DNA from: an uncultured Eggerthellaceae bacterium
GTDB taxonomy: Bacteria; Actinomycetota; Coriobacteriia; Coriobacteriales; Eggerthellaceae
Direction: 5' to 3'
NCBI GenBank assembly: GCA_934670115.1
Contig: CAKUOV010000044.1
Coordinates: 1 to 19,484, forward strand
DNA length: 19,484 nt
The notes under the pieces were generated by a model that saw nothing but the letters and a program-made list of their open reading frames with translations, did no database searches and was not told the origin of the DNA. Position 1 is the stretch's first letter. The number at the start of each line of letters is the position of its first letter. Shown piece after piece: positions 7,531 through 15,243 of this stretch. The position numbers and the translations under genes are program-made.

Positions 7531-8316
7531 ATGCCCAAAAGGGAGAAGAGCGAATCTAACATCTATCACGTTTTCGCACGGGGAACAGGCAAGCAAATTA
7601 TCTTCGAAGATGAAGATGATAGACACCTTCTCCATGCTCTACTCAATAAAAACTTTCGCCCGAACTCAATCGATGTCCATGCCTGGTGCTTTATGGATAA
7701 TCACATACATCTTCTTTTGCGGGGAGAAATCGAATCGATCTCAAAAAGTCTTAAATCGGTTCTAGAATCTTACGCTATGTCGTTCAATAAAAAATATGAG
7801 CGATCGGGTCATTTGTTTCAGGAAGCATTTAAAAGTGAACCCATCAACGACGACGCTTATTTTCTAGCTGCCCTTCGCTACATACACCAGAACCCGCTCA
7901 AAGCTGGTTTTTCGCATACCTGCTCCTTTCCTTGGAGCAGCTTCGATGAGTATTGCGGAAACAGCACGCTACCCTACCTCTGTAACAAACGGTTTGTTAT
8001 TGAATTATTTGGCGACCTGGAACAATTCCTTCGTTTTCACGCAACCCTCAGCTCAAATAACGTCTGCATCGACGTGCCAGAACCCTACGAGCGAAATAAA
8101 ACTAGAGGGATGCGCGACGAAGAAGCCCTGAGCCTTGCGCAATCGATCATTGGAATTCATGGGGTCGAGACCATCAAATCATGGCCACGTGAAAAAAGAA
8201 ATGCCGGCATCGTTTCACTTTGCGATGCCGGCCTAACATATCGGCAGATAGAAAGACTAACGGGAATCACCCGCGGAATAATCTACCGAACGATAGAGCG
8301 AGAAAGTAATTATTGA
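7531..8316 (+). CDS. REP-associated tyrosine transposase (TnpA_REP/RAYT, Y1 HUH family)
   Basis: This 261-residue protein is of the IS200/IS605-like Y1 transposase superfamily. RAYTs nick and rejoin single-stranded DNA at REP hairpins and are thought to have spread them. The N-terminal motif YHVFARG is at residues 12-18. The HUH motif is His58-Ile-His60 in CFMDNHIHLLL. The catalytic Tyr is Tyr117 in ALRYIHQNP. RSGHLFQ at 91-97 is also family-typical. The C-terminal end (about 230-258, GLTYRQIERLTGITRG) looks like a helix-turn-helix, absent from the shortest RAYTs. A strong Shine-Dalgarno (AAAGGAGA) precedes ATG 7531. The TGA stop lies inside REP copy 3. Base composition is AT-richer than the neighbours, which fits horizontal origin. 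No consensus promoter was identified upstream. All key residues are intact, so it may be active. Confidence 0.93.
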   Translation: MPKREKSESNIYHVFARGTGKQIIFEDEDDRHLLHALLNKNFRPNSIDVHAWCFMDNHIHLLLRGEIESISKSLKSVLESYAMSFNKKYERSGHLFQEAFKSEPINDDAYFLAALRYIHQNPLKAGFSHTCSFPWSSFDEYCGNSTLPYLCNKRFVIELFGDLEQFLRFHATLSSNNVCIDVPEPYERNKTRGMRDEEALSLAQSIIGIHGVETIKSWPREKRNAGIVSLCDAGLTYRQIERLTGITRGIIYRTIERESNY

Positions 8317-8342
8317 CAAAAGGTGGGGTAATTTGTCAACAA
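8310..8342 (+). repeat. REP copy 3 (plus orientation)
   Basis: The left arm TTATTGACAAA (8310-8320) has one substitution against the consensus. The loop AGGTGGGGTAA (8321-8331) and right arm TTTGTCAACAA (8332-8342) are intact. It exactly fills the gap between the convergent RAYT and rsfS genes. It supplies the RAYT stop (8314-8316) and abuts the rsfS stop at 8343. As a hairpin in both transcripts it may act as a bidirectional terminator or 3'-end stabiliser; that is inference. Confidence 0.9.
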
Positions 8343-8789
8343 TTATGCTTCTTCGAGGTCCTCGAAGCCTTCTTCTTTGGAAAGATCCAAGGTGGGAGCA
8401 TCGTTCCACAGCTCTTCCAAACGGTAATAGTCGCGGGCTTCGGGCTGGAACACGTGCACCACAAATTCACCGTAGTCCAAAAGCGTCCACATGCCGCCAG
8501 CGCCACCTTCGCGATGCGTGGGCTTCATACCACCCTTGCGGCGCACGTCTTCTTCAATGTTATCGATGATGGCATTCACCTGACGGCTGTTCGAAGCAGT
8601 CGCAATCACAAAGTAATCCGTCACAGAAATAAGCTCGCGCACATCCTGGATAACAATGTTCAGGGCTTTTTTGTCATGGGCAGCACGCGCCGCAATAAGA
8701 GCACACTCACGAACGCTCTTCGGCTCGGGGCACTCAACAACGCCACCTGTTTGATTGTACACAACTTCCGTATTGTTCTGATCGGTCAT
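8343..8789 (-). CDS. rsfS: Ribosomal silencing factor RsfS
   Basis: This 148-residue DUF143/RsfS protein binds ribosomal protein uL14 on the 50S subunit and blocks subunit joining when nutrients run low. Conserved segments are DYFVIATASNSRQVNAI, GGMWTLLDYGEFVVHVF and RDYYRLEELWNDAP. The start is the ATG at 8789, not the upstream in-frame start at 8837. AGGAG lies 5-7 nt before it, and its A is shared with the nadD-yqeK TGA stop (TGATG). This overlap implies translational coupling. It is the last gene of the rplU-to-rsfS cluster, and its TAA stop touches REP copy 3. The roughly 25-residue N-terminal leader before the RsfS fold is slightly long, and the C-terminus is acidic. Confidence 0.93.
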   Translation of the reverse strand: MTDQNNTEVVYNQTGGVVECPEPKSVRECALIAARAAHDKKALNIVIQDVRELISVTDYFVIATASNSRQVNAIIDNIEEDVRRKGGMKPTHREGGAGGMWTLLDYGEFVVHVFQPEARDYYRLEELWNDAPTLDLSKEEGFEDLEEA

Positions 8790-10048
8790 CAGTTCTCCTT
8801 TGCTCGCAGAGCCGCGCGCCCCGCGTAGTGATTCCAAACGTCAACGGTGTTCGGATGCAGCAGCATCTTTCTTCCCATCATACGCATTATCCAATATTCA
8901 TAAATGTTGAAGAAGAGCTCTTCCAAACTTACCGCGCCAATTTTAGCCCGCAGCTCATCAACCTCGGGATAAACCCTGTTCGGCTCAATAGCGTCAGCAA
9001 TATAGAGTACCATATCCAGGTCGCTCATGTCACATGCCGCCACCGTATGCCTGTCCATTGCGCGCAACACGTCCTCGGGAACGCGCGGGAACGCTTTCCG
9101 TATGGCAACCGGCGCCGTATGCGCATGCAAAACACGCGGCAACGCATTATACACAAACGGATCAATTCTCATGCCCAATTCATCAGCACGCTGCCGAATC
9201 CCCTGGTCATCGTATCCTTTATCCCAATCGTGCAGAATACCCGCCAAGCGCGCCTTGGCAACATCCACGCCGTATTCCTGCGCCAAGCGCACGCACATTT
9301 CCGCAACACCCAAGCAATGCTGGAACCGATGCTTGCTCACACGCTGCTGCAAATCGGCCTTGCGCGCCTCGAAAAATTCATCAGAAAGCGGATCGTCAAT
9401 GCCTTCTGGCTTAGGAAGGTACAGCTGCTTCTCGCGAATGACGCGCTCAACACCGGGGGGAACAAGCCGGCTGATATCTTCGCCCGCCAAAACGCGCGCC
9501 CGAATATCGGTCGATGATACCAAGGGCGTTTGCGACTCCACGACCTCAAGCGAATATCCCGCTCCACGCAACGCCTCCAGCGTTTCTGGCGCCACTTTTT
9601 GCCCGGCACGCGTGACAATCGCATAACTTGCCAAGCTGCGCAGCGTTTCCTGATCACGCCAACGCAAAAGCGTCGATGCGGAATCGGCACCCATAATGAA
9701 CACGAAATGCATATGCGGATGCTTCATTTTCGAAAGCTGGCGAAGCGTCTCGGCGGTATAGGTAATGCCGCCGCGCGTGACTTCCATGGCATTCACGCTG
9801 AACTCATCCACATCGCTCGTTGCAGCATAGCACATGGAAAAACGCACATCACCTGGCGTTATCTCTCGATCAAGCTTGAATGCGGGCGTTCCCGTAGGCA
9901 AGAACACCACTTCTTCCAGCCCAAGTTGCTCCATAGCAGCATGGGCCGCCACCAAATGCCCGTAATGGATGGGGTCGAAGGTGCCGCCCATGATACCCAC
10001 GCGCACATCTTGGCCTGCTTCAAGCTTTTTTCTTGTCTGTGCAAGCAT
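8789..10048 (-). CDS. nadD: NadD-YqeK fusion: nicotinate-nucleotide adenylyltransferase plus HD hydrolase
   Basis: This is a 419-residue bifunctional protein. The N-terminal half (about 15-215) is NadD, which adenylates nicotinate mononucleotide to deamido-NAD. It has the nucleotidyltransferase motif GGTFDPIHYGH at residues 21-31 and SSTDIRARV near its end. The C-terminal half (about 230-419) is a YqeK-type HD domain with HRFQHCLGV near 239 and GILHDWDKGY near 273; YqeK relatives hydrolyse diadenosine tetraphosphate. In many Firmicutes these are two adjacent genes, here one chain. I chose the ATG at 10048 because AAAGGAG lies about 8 nt upstream. The longer GTG start at 10075 would place that Shine-Dalgarno inside the gene. 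It follows proA by 112 bp with no terminator or clear promoter in the gap, and overlaps rsfS by one base. Confidence 0.93.
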   Translation of the reverse strand: MLAQTRKKLEAGQDVRVGIMGGTFDPIHYGHLVAAHAAMEQLGLEEVVFLPTGTPAFKLDREITPGDVRFSMCYAATSDVDEFSVNAMEVTRGGITYTAETLRQLSKMKHPHMHFVFIMGADSASTLLRWRDQETLRSLASYAIVTRAGQKVAPETLEALRGAGYSLEVVESQTPLVSSTDIRARVLAGEDISRLVPPGVERVIREKQLYLPKPEGIDDPLSDEFFEARKADLQQRVSKHRFQHCLGVAEMCVRLAQEYGVDVAKARLAGILHDWDKGYDDQGIRQRADELGMRIDPFVYNALPRVLHAHTAPVAIRKAFPRVPEDVLRAMDRHTVAACDMSDLDMVLYIADAIEPNRVYPEVDELRAKIGAVSLEELFFNIYEYWIMRMMGRKMLLHPNTVDVWNHYAGRAALRAKEN

Positions 10049-10160
10049 TCCTGCTCTCCTTTTGTCCAGATCCACCGCCTGGCCATACGACCCGGCACAA
10101 GTGCCTGGCTCATGATTACTTTCCGCCTTGGCTTACCACCGAAACTTGCCACGGAGCACT

Positions 10161-11474
10161 CTACGCCCTGGTCTGCCCCATGCCCGTAAGCAGATACTTG
10201 TACGACGTAAGCCCCTCCAAGGCGAAGGGACCGCGCACATGTAATTTCTGCGTTGAGATGCCGATTTCTGCACCCAGACCAAATTGCCCGCCGTCGGTAA
10301 ACGCAGTAGAGGCATTCACGTATACGCACGCTGCGTCAACACCCCACTGAAACGCCTCAATAGCAGCAGCATCCGTTGCCACAATAGCCTCGGAGTGCTT
10401 TGTGCCGTACTTGTTTATGTGCGCAATAGCCTGCGTGACATCACCCACCACGCGAACGGCAATCTCGGGCCCCAAATACTCGGTAGCCCAATCGACTTCA
10501 GTCGCCTGAACAGCGGAAACGCCGCAGCGCTGCGCTATGACCAGCGTTGGGACATCGGCATGTATCAACACGCCTTTCTCTGCAAGCGGCGACAAAATCA
10601 TCGGCAAAAACTCATCCGCAACAGACGCATCCACCAAAAGCGACTCTTCGGCATTGCACACGCCGTAGCGACGCGTTTTCGCGTTCATCACAATGTCGCG
10701 CGCCATGGTCAAATCCGCCGATCCATGCACGTACACGTGGCAGTTTCCCGTACCTGTTTCGATAACGGGCACCTTTGAACACTCCACGCAATGAGCGATA
10801 AGCCCTGCCCCACCGCGCGGAACCAACACGTCAACCAACCCATGAAGCTGCATCAGGGCATCCGTGGCCGCATGATCGGTCGAGTCGATGCCAACAATGC
10901 ACGATGCCGGCAAACCGGCCCGCTCGGCTGCTTCCGAAAGAACACGCCACAGCGCGCCCGTCGAGCGTACTGCCAAGCTGCCACCGCGCAGCACCACGGC
11001 ATTTCCCGACTTCAGACAAATGCCCGCAGCATCTACCGTCACATTCGGGCGCGCCTCGTATATCACGGCAACCACGCCCAGGGGAACGGTAACGCGCTTC
11101 AAGTTCATGCCATTGTAAAGAATGCGATTCTCAAGCACCCGGCCCAATGGGTCATCGAGCTTGACCAGGTCAAGCAAGGCCGATGCCATATCATCGATGC
11201 GCGCTTCGTCCAGGAATAAGCGATCGAGCAGGCTCTCCTTCGTGCCCGCTTGACGCGCAGCAGCCATATCGGCTTCATTCGCGGTAAGAATACGCTCTTT
11301 GTTCTGCTGAAGGGCGGCAGCCATTTGCTCCAACGCATGATTGCGCTGCTCAAGCGACGAGAGCGCCAACACACTCGAAGCCTCTTTTGCAGCCGTGGCA
11401 GCGGCTAGAACCGCCTGTTCTAACGACTGCTCGCTTGAACACTGCTGACCTGTGAACTCTTGCTCCAAAGACAT
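10161..11474 (-). CDS. proA: Glutamate-5-semialdehyde dehydrogenase (gamma-glutamyl phosphate reductase)
   Basis: This 437-residue enzyme of the aldehyde dehydrogenase superfamily reduces gamma-glutamyl phosphate with NADPH to glutamate semialdehyde, the second step of proline synthesis. Recognisable segments are VPLGVVAVIYEARPNVTVDAAGICLKSGN, KVPVIETGTGNCHVYVH and the catalytic-Cys region YGVCNAEESLLV near residue 273. The C-terminal GLTSYKYLL is typical. The ATG at 11474 is chosen because GAAGGAG lies 6 nt upstream and the family starts there; the open frame continues to 11528 without support. A roughly 20-residue Ser/Gln-rich lead precedes the conserved fold. It follows proB by 40 bp, so the two successive enzymes are cotranscribed. 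Confidence 0.96.
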   Translation of the reverse strand: MSLEQEFTGQQCSSEQSLEQAVLAAATAAKEASSVLALSSLEQRNHALEQMAAALQQNKERILTANEADMAAARQAGTKESLLDRLFLDEARIDDMASALLDLVKLDDPLGRVLENRILYNGMNLKRVTVPLGVVAVIYEARPNVTVDAAGICLKSGNAVVLRGGSLAVRSTGALWRVLSEAAERAGLPASCIVGIDSTDHAATDALMQLHGLVDVLVPRGGAGLIAHCVECSKVPVIETGTGNCHVYVHGSADLTMARDIVMNAKTRRYGVCNAEESLLVDASVADEFLPMILSPLAEKGVLIHADVPTLVIAQRCGVSAVQATEVDWATEYLGPEIAVRVVGDVTQAIAHINKYGTKHSEAIVATDAAAIEAFQWGVDAACVYVNASTAFTDGGQFGLGAEIGISTQKLHVRGPFALEGLTSYKYLLTGMGQTRA

Positions 11475-11514
11475 GCGCCGCTCCTTCCCTACGCGATTTA
11501 CACTCAAAAATATC

Positions 11515-12873
11515 CTACTCGAATACAATCAATTCATCGCGATGAATGATGGGCTTATCGGCCAAACTCGATAGAAGGCGATTGTTCGCCAACTGCTCGC
11601 GCGTGCGACCCAGCGCAAGGGAAATCTCGTCGCTTGAAGCGGAAACACGCCCGCGCGCGAACAGATACCCCGAGCTATCCCGCACGTCAACAATGTCTTC
11701 GGCGTCAAACCAGCCCTCGATGGCGCAAATGCCCACCACAAGCAGCGAGCTCCCCTTGCGTTCAAGCGCCTGTTTTGCGCCGTCGTCCACTACAATTGCT
11801 CCCTTGGCGGAATCCCCCAGTGCAATCCATAATTTGCGCGGTGTGATCTCGTGCGGCTTTTCGTTCGCAACAAAAAGCGTGCCCACATTCCATGAGGCGC
11901 GCTGGCCCTCTTGGGATTCACGGGCTTCTTCAGGAGCACTTTCCGCGCTGGCCTCAAGACACGCTTCTGAACACGAGCCGGCCTGAACGTAATCTTCAGC
12001 AGCACGCCAAACAACCTGTTCAGAGCGTCCATTGCAAATAACCATGGGAATGCCGGCAGCCATGAGAACGCGTGCAGCCTTGATCTTTGTTATCATGCCG
12101 CCCGATCCCACCGTGGAGCCAGCGCCGCCCGCTGCCGCCATAATGGTCTGATTGATGCGCGTCACGCGCGAAAGCAGCTTCGCATCAGGGCAGGTGGAAG
12201 GGTTCACGTCATAAAGGCCTTCAATGTCCGAAAGGATTACCACCAAATGGGCGTCAATCAAGCAGGCAACCAACGCCGCCAGCGTATCGTTGTCGCCGAA
12301 CTTGATCTGCTCAACAGACACCGTATCGTTTTCGTTGACAATGGGAACAACGTCCAGCTCAAGTAACCGTTTGAACGTATCGCGCGCATGAAGGTACGCC
12401 ACACGATCGGCTGTGTCGCGCCGCGTGAGCAGTACAAGCGATGTTACCAGCCCGTGCGGCTCGAACGAGCGCGCATACGCCGCCGACAAGGCATTTTGCC
12501 CAACCGATGCAGCCGCCTGCAAACTGGGCATATCACCGGGTCGCTTGCTAATTCCGAGCGCTTCCAGGCCGCATGCAATAGCTGCAGATGTGACCACAAC
12601 CGGCTGCCATCCCTGGCTTTTCAGCTGCGCAATCTGGTCGGCAATGTTTTGCATGTATGCGTAATCAATGCGCCCCGAGCCATCGGTCAGCGTCGAAGAG
12701 CCGATCTTGACTACAAGCGGTCCCCTGCTTGCGGGATGCTTTGCGGCCGCACGTTTCGCAGCGACACCGACAATCCCCCCTTTGGCGGCAAGCCCGGCAA
12801 CTGCGCCCTTGACAGCAGCCCCAACGACTGCAACTCCTTCGGCAACACGCTTTTTATCGGCAGCTTTTCCCAC
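11515..12873 (-). CDS. proB: Glutamate 5-kinase with PUA domain and unusual N-terminal extension
   Basis: This 452-residue kinase phosphorylates glutamate for proline synthesis. The amino-acid kinase domain begins at residue 53 (LVVKIGSSTL), with VNENDTVSVEQIKFGDND and GSGGMITKIKAA motifs. A PUA domain (about 350-430) follows an acidic linker of roughly 30 residues. Residues 1-50 are an Ala/Gly/Val/Lys-rich segment not found in standard ProB. The GTG start at 12873 has AAGGA 6 nt upstream. An in-frame TAA lies four codons before it, and no ATG, GTG or TTG occurs in frame before the kinase domain, so the extension is very likely translated. The Shine-Dalgarno overlaps the obgE end, with a 15-bp gap. 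Feedback inhibition by proline is known for the family but not shown here. Confidence 0.95.
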   Translation of the reverse strand: MGKAADKKRVAEGVAVVGAAVKGAVAGLAAKGGIVGVAAKRAAAKHPASRGPLVVKIGSSTLTDGSGRIDYAYMQNIADQIAQLKSQGWQPVVVTSAAIACGLEALGISKRPGDMPSLQAAASVGQNALSAAYARSFEPHGLVTSLVLLTRRDTADRVAYLHARDTFKRLLELDVVPIVNENDTVSVEQIKFGDNDTLAALVACLIDAHLVVILSDIEGLYDVNPSTCPDAKLLSRVTRINQTIMAAAGGAGSTVGSGGMITKIKAARVLMAAGIPMVICNGRSEQVVWRAAEDYVQAGSCSEACLEASAESAPEEARESQEGQRASWNVGTLFVANEKPHEITPRKLWIALGDSAKGAIVVDDGAKQALERKGSSLLVVGICAIEGWFDAEDIVDVRDSSGYLFARGRVSASSDEISLALGRTREQLANNRLLSSLADKPIIHRDELIVFE

Positions 12874-12888
12874 AGCAGTTCCTTACCG

Positions 12889-14397
12889 TTATTCGTCCTC
12901 AGCTTCTTCGCCGTCGGTTTCTTCGAAATGATGCAGATACGATGCTTCGTCCTGATAGGCAAGACGATCGTCGAACACTTCCTCAAGCTCCATCGGCTCG
13001 TAATCATTGAGCTCGTCGAATTCATCTTCGCCTGCAATGCCCGCTTCGAACTCAAACGCGCGCTCCACAATGCGAATCTCGTCGCCATCGACAGCGCCCG
13101 CACGAATCAGCGCCTTGTCCACGCCCATGCGCTTCAGACGATGCTGCAGATATGTAATGGCTTCCTCGTTGTTCCAGTCGGTCTGAACGATGATGCGCTC
13201 CACCTTGTTGCCAATAACGCGGAACACGCCTTTGCCCAGCTTGACAACACGGAAACGCGCATCTGCCTTCTCGCGCTTGTATTCCCAGACCTGCTCGTAG
13301 GGAGATTCCTGGGCGCTTTCTTGCTGCTTGGCCTCTTCGCGCAACGCATGGACGCGCGTTGCAATAGCGGCCTTCAAAGAATCAACGCCTTCGCCCGTCA
13401 AAGCGGAAATCTTATACAGACGCGGATCAAAGGGACTATCAGCCCATTCGTCGCCACCCGCTGCGGCAATGGAGTCTTCCTTCACGCGCTGCTCGAGCTT
13501 CTTGATAAGCTCATCATCCCAGCAAACGTCTATCTTGTTGGCAACAACCATGCGCGGACGGTCGGCAAGCTCTTCTTTGTACAGCGCGATTTCGTTCTTG
13601 ATGATCTCGTAATCGTTGAGCGGGTCGCGGCCTTCCCAGTCGCCCGTCAAGTCAACAACGTGCACAATCATGGCCGTACGTTCAATGTGGCGCAAGAATT
13701 CATGGCCCAAGCCACGACCTTCGTGCGCGCCTTCAATCAGACCGGGAACGTCGGCCACAACAAAACTGTAATCCCCGCTTGTCGCCACGCCCAGATTCGG
13801 CACCAGCGTGGTGAAAGGATAATCGGCGATCTTCGGACGAGCCGCGCTCATCTTGGCAATAAGCGAAGACTTGCCCGCCGATGGCATGCCTACCAGCGCG
13901 CAATCAGCCATGAGCTTCATTTCCAGCTCAACCCAGCCTTCTTCGCCCGGTTCGCCCAGCTCAGCGAACGAAGGAGCGCGGCGCGTGGATGTCACGAAAT
14001 GGATATTGCCGCGACCACCCAGGCCGCCGCGCGCCACCGTGATGCGCTCGCCGTCGTGCGTTAAGTCGGCAATCTGTTCGCCCGCTTCTTTTTCTTCTTC
14101 GAAATACTCGCGTACCACCGTACCCACGGGAACGCGCAAAATCATGTCCTCGCCCGTTGCGCCATGCATGCGCGAACCTCTGCCGTGCGTACCGCGCTGT
14201 GCCTTGAAGTGGTGCTTGAAACGATATTCAATCAGGGACGACAGGCTGGCATCGGCCTGGATGATAACGTTTCCGCCATGACCGCCATCGCCGCCATCAG
14301 GCCCGCCTTTCGGCACGTGCGCCTCGCGGCGAAAGCTCATGCAACCCGCGCCGCCCGCGCCGCCTTGCACAAAAATGCGAACTTTATCTGTGAACAT
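12889..14397 (-). CDS. obgE: Obg/CgtA family GTPase
   Basis: This 502-residue essential GTPase acts in late 50S assembly and stress signalling. The glycine-rich Obg fold (about 1-160) begins MFTDKVRIFVQGGAGG and contains GGPDGGDGGHGG. The G domain has G1 GMPSAGKSS near 170, G3 DVPGLIEGAHEGRGLG, G4 NKID near 285 and G5 SAL. A C-terminal OCT domain (about 385-450) contains GNKVERIIVQTDWNNEEA. A strongly acidic tail follows. The ATG at 14397 has AAAGGA 5 nt upstream. It lies between rpmA (198-bp gap with a strong hairpin) and proB (15-bp gap), in the conserved order of this cluster. Confidence 0.97.
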   Translation of the reverse strand: MFTDKVRIFVQGGAGGAGCMSFRREAHVPKGGPDGGDGGHGGNVIIQADASLSSLIEYRFKHHFKAQRGTHGRGSRMHGATGEDMILRVPVGTVVREYFEEEKEAGEQIADLTHDGERITVARGGLGGRGNIHFVTSTRRAPSFAELGEPGEEGWVELEMKLMADCALVGMPSAGKSSLIAKMSAARPKIADYPFTTLVPNLGVATSGDYSFVVADVPGLIEGAHEGRGLGHEFLRHIERTAMIVHVVDLTGDWEGRDPLNDYEIIKNEIALYKEELADRPRMVVANKIDVCWDDELIKKLEQRVKEDSIAAAGGDEWADSPFDPRLYKISALTGEGVDSLKAAIATRVHALREEAKQQESAQESPYEQVWEYKREKADARFRVVKLGKGVFRVIGNKVERIIVQTDWNNEEAITYLQHRLKRMGVDKALIRAGAVDGDEIRIVERAFEFEAGIAGEDEFDELNDYEPMELEEVFDDRLAYQDEASYLHHFEETDGEEAEDE

Positions 14398-14528
14398 ACC
14401 GTTCCTTTTCTTTCGAAGGGACCCTCAAGGGCAATTTCGCTCGGCACATAGCGCCAGAACGCGTAGCGGAGCTGCACAAAAGCGCTGCAAAACGTTGCGA
14501 AGATGCCCGTAAATTCGATACATATGCA

Positions 14529-14559
14529 ACAGTGCCCCCTGCCAGGCAGAGGGCACTGT
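14529..14559 (-). repeat. 15-bp near-perfect hairpin between rpmA and obgE
   Basis: On the minus strand the arms ACAGTGCCCTCTGCC and GGCAGGGGGCACTGT pair with one G-U, closing a tiny loop. There is no U-tract after it on either strand. It may be an attenuator, an RNase III processing site or an mRNA stability element separating the abundant ribosomal protein messages from obgE. The rest of the 198-bp gap (14398-14595) shows no gene and no clear promoter. Confidence 0.7.
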
Positions 14560-14595
14560 CAATCGCTTTTAAGTTTATCCTAAAACTGACAAGAA

Positions 14596-14853
14596 CTAAG
14601 CTTCTTCAGAAGGAATAACATGAATCTTGCGCTTAACGCCACGCGTGAACTTCAGCGTGCCGTCGCACAGAGCGAACAAGGTGTCGTCCTTGCCGCGGCC
14701 AACGTTTTCACCCGGATGAAAATGGGTGCCACGCTGACGAACGATAACATTACCCGTCTTTACCTTCTGACCAGCGAACATCTTAACGCCAAGTCGCTGT
14801 GCGTGAGAGTCGCGGCCGTTACGAGTGGAGCCAAGACCTTTCTTGTGTGCCAT
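14596..14853 (-). CDS. rpmA: 50S ribosomal protein bL27
   Basis: This 85-residue ribosomal protein sits at the peptidyl transferase centre with its N-terminus. The start MAHKKGLGSTRNGRDS is the mature family form, and the DTLFALCDGTLKF and GTHFHPGENVG segments are typical. It lacks the cleavable N-terminal peptide of Firmicutes L27 that requires the protease Prp (YsxB), and no ysxB-like gene lies between rplU and rpmA, which is consistent. The Shine-Dalgarno GGAGGG precedes the ATG at 14853. The gap to rplU is 14 bp. Confidence 0.98.
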   Translation of the reverse strand: MAHKKGLGSTRNGRDSHAQRLGVKMFAGQKVKTGNVIVRQRGTHFHPGENVGRGKDDTLFALCDGTLKFTRGVKRKIHVIPSEEA

Positions 14854-14867
14854 GGTTTCCCTCCTTA

Positions 14868-15173
14868 CTAACCAATAGATTCGATCTGAACGCGCGTAAG
14901 ATACTGGCGATGTCCACGAAGCTTCTTGTAGTTCTTGCGCTTCTTGAACTTGAATACCAGAACCTTTTCGCCACGGAACTGCTCTACAACGGTAGCAACA
15001 ACCTTGGTGGCAGCAGCCTTAGCGGGATCGGCCTCGACCTTCTCACCATCGATGATGCAGATGGCGGGCAGCTCAACCTTGGCGCCAACCTCAGCATCAA
15101 GTTTCTCGATGTTGAGCTTGTCACCTGCGGCAACTTTGTATTGCTTGCCGCCTGTTTTGATGATAGCGTACAT
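14868..15173 (-). CDS. rplU: 50S ribosomal protein bL21
   Basis: This 101-residue ribosomal protein binds 23S rRNA. MYAIIKTGGKQYKVAAGD at the start and the basic FKFKKRKNYKKLRGHRQYLTRVQI near the end are family hallmarks. The Shine-Dalgarno AAGGAG lies 5 nt before the ATG at 15173. It is the first gene of the rplU-rpmA-obgE-proB-proA-nadD-rsfS cluster. It is preceded by an extended -10 promoter (15310-15337) and a leader of about 130 nt with competing hairpins, which suggests autoregulation. Confidence 0.97.
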   Translation of the reverse strand: MYAIIKTGGKQYKVAAGDKLNIEKLDAEVGAKVELPAICIIDGEKVEADPAKAAATKVVATVVEQFRGEKVLVFKFKKRKNYKKLRGHRQYLTRVQIESIG

Positions 15174-15243
15174 TCTTTCTCCTTGTTGAATAAACGTAAG
15201 GCGATATCTTATCTGCGTGACCGTAGCACGTCGGTTTCCCTAT

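Larger units (their letters stand above)
7234..8342. mobile_element. RAYT/REP module (three REP copies plus transposase gene)
   Basis: The segment from the first to the third palindrome holds REP1 (minus orientation), REP2 (plus), the RAYT gene and REP3 (plus). It is visibly more AT-rich than the genes on both sides and interrupts the space between ykgJ and the end of the rplU-rsfS cluster. The 7269-7365 spacer between REP1 and REP2 and the 7400-7530 stretch before the gene show no convincing ORF. This matches the REPtron arrangement known for TnpA_REP proteins. No insertion-sequence terminal repeats or target duplication were recognised. Confidence 0.6.

Noticed and set aside
12388..14064. 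558-residue plus-strand open frame opposite obgE and proB
   Set aside because: It overlaps two unmistakable conserved genes and shows no recognisable motif.
12889..15173. Separate promoter for obgE in the rpmA-obgE gap
   Set aside because: A TTGACA occurs before the hairpin, but no -10 box lies at a suitable distance, so I did not annotate one.
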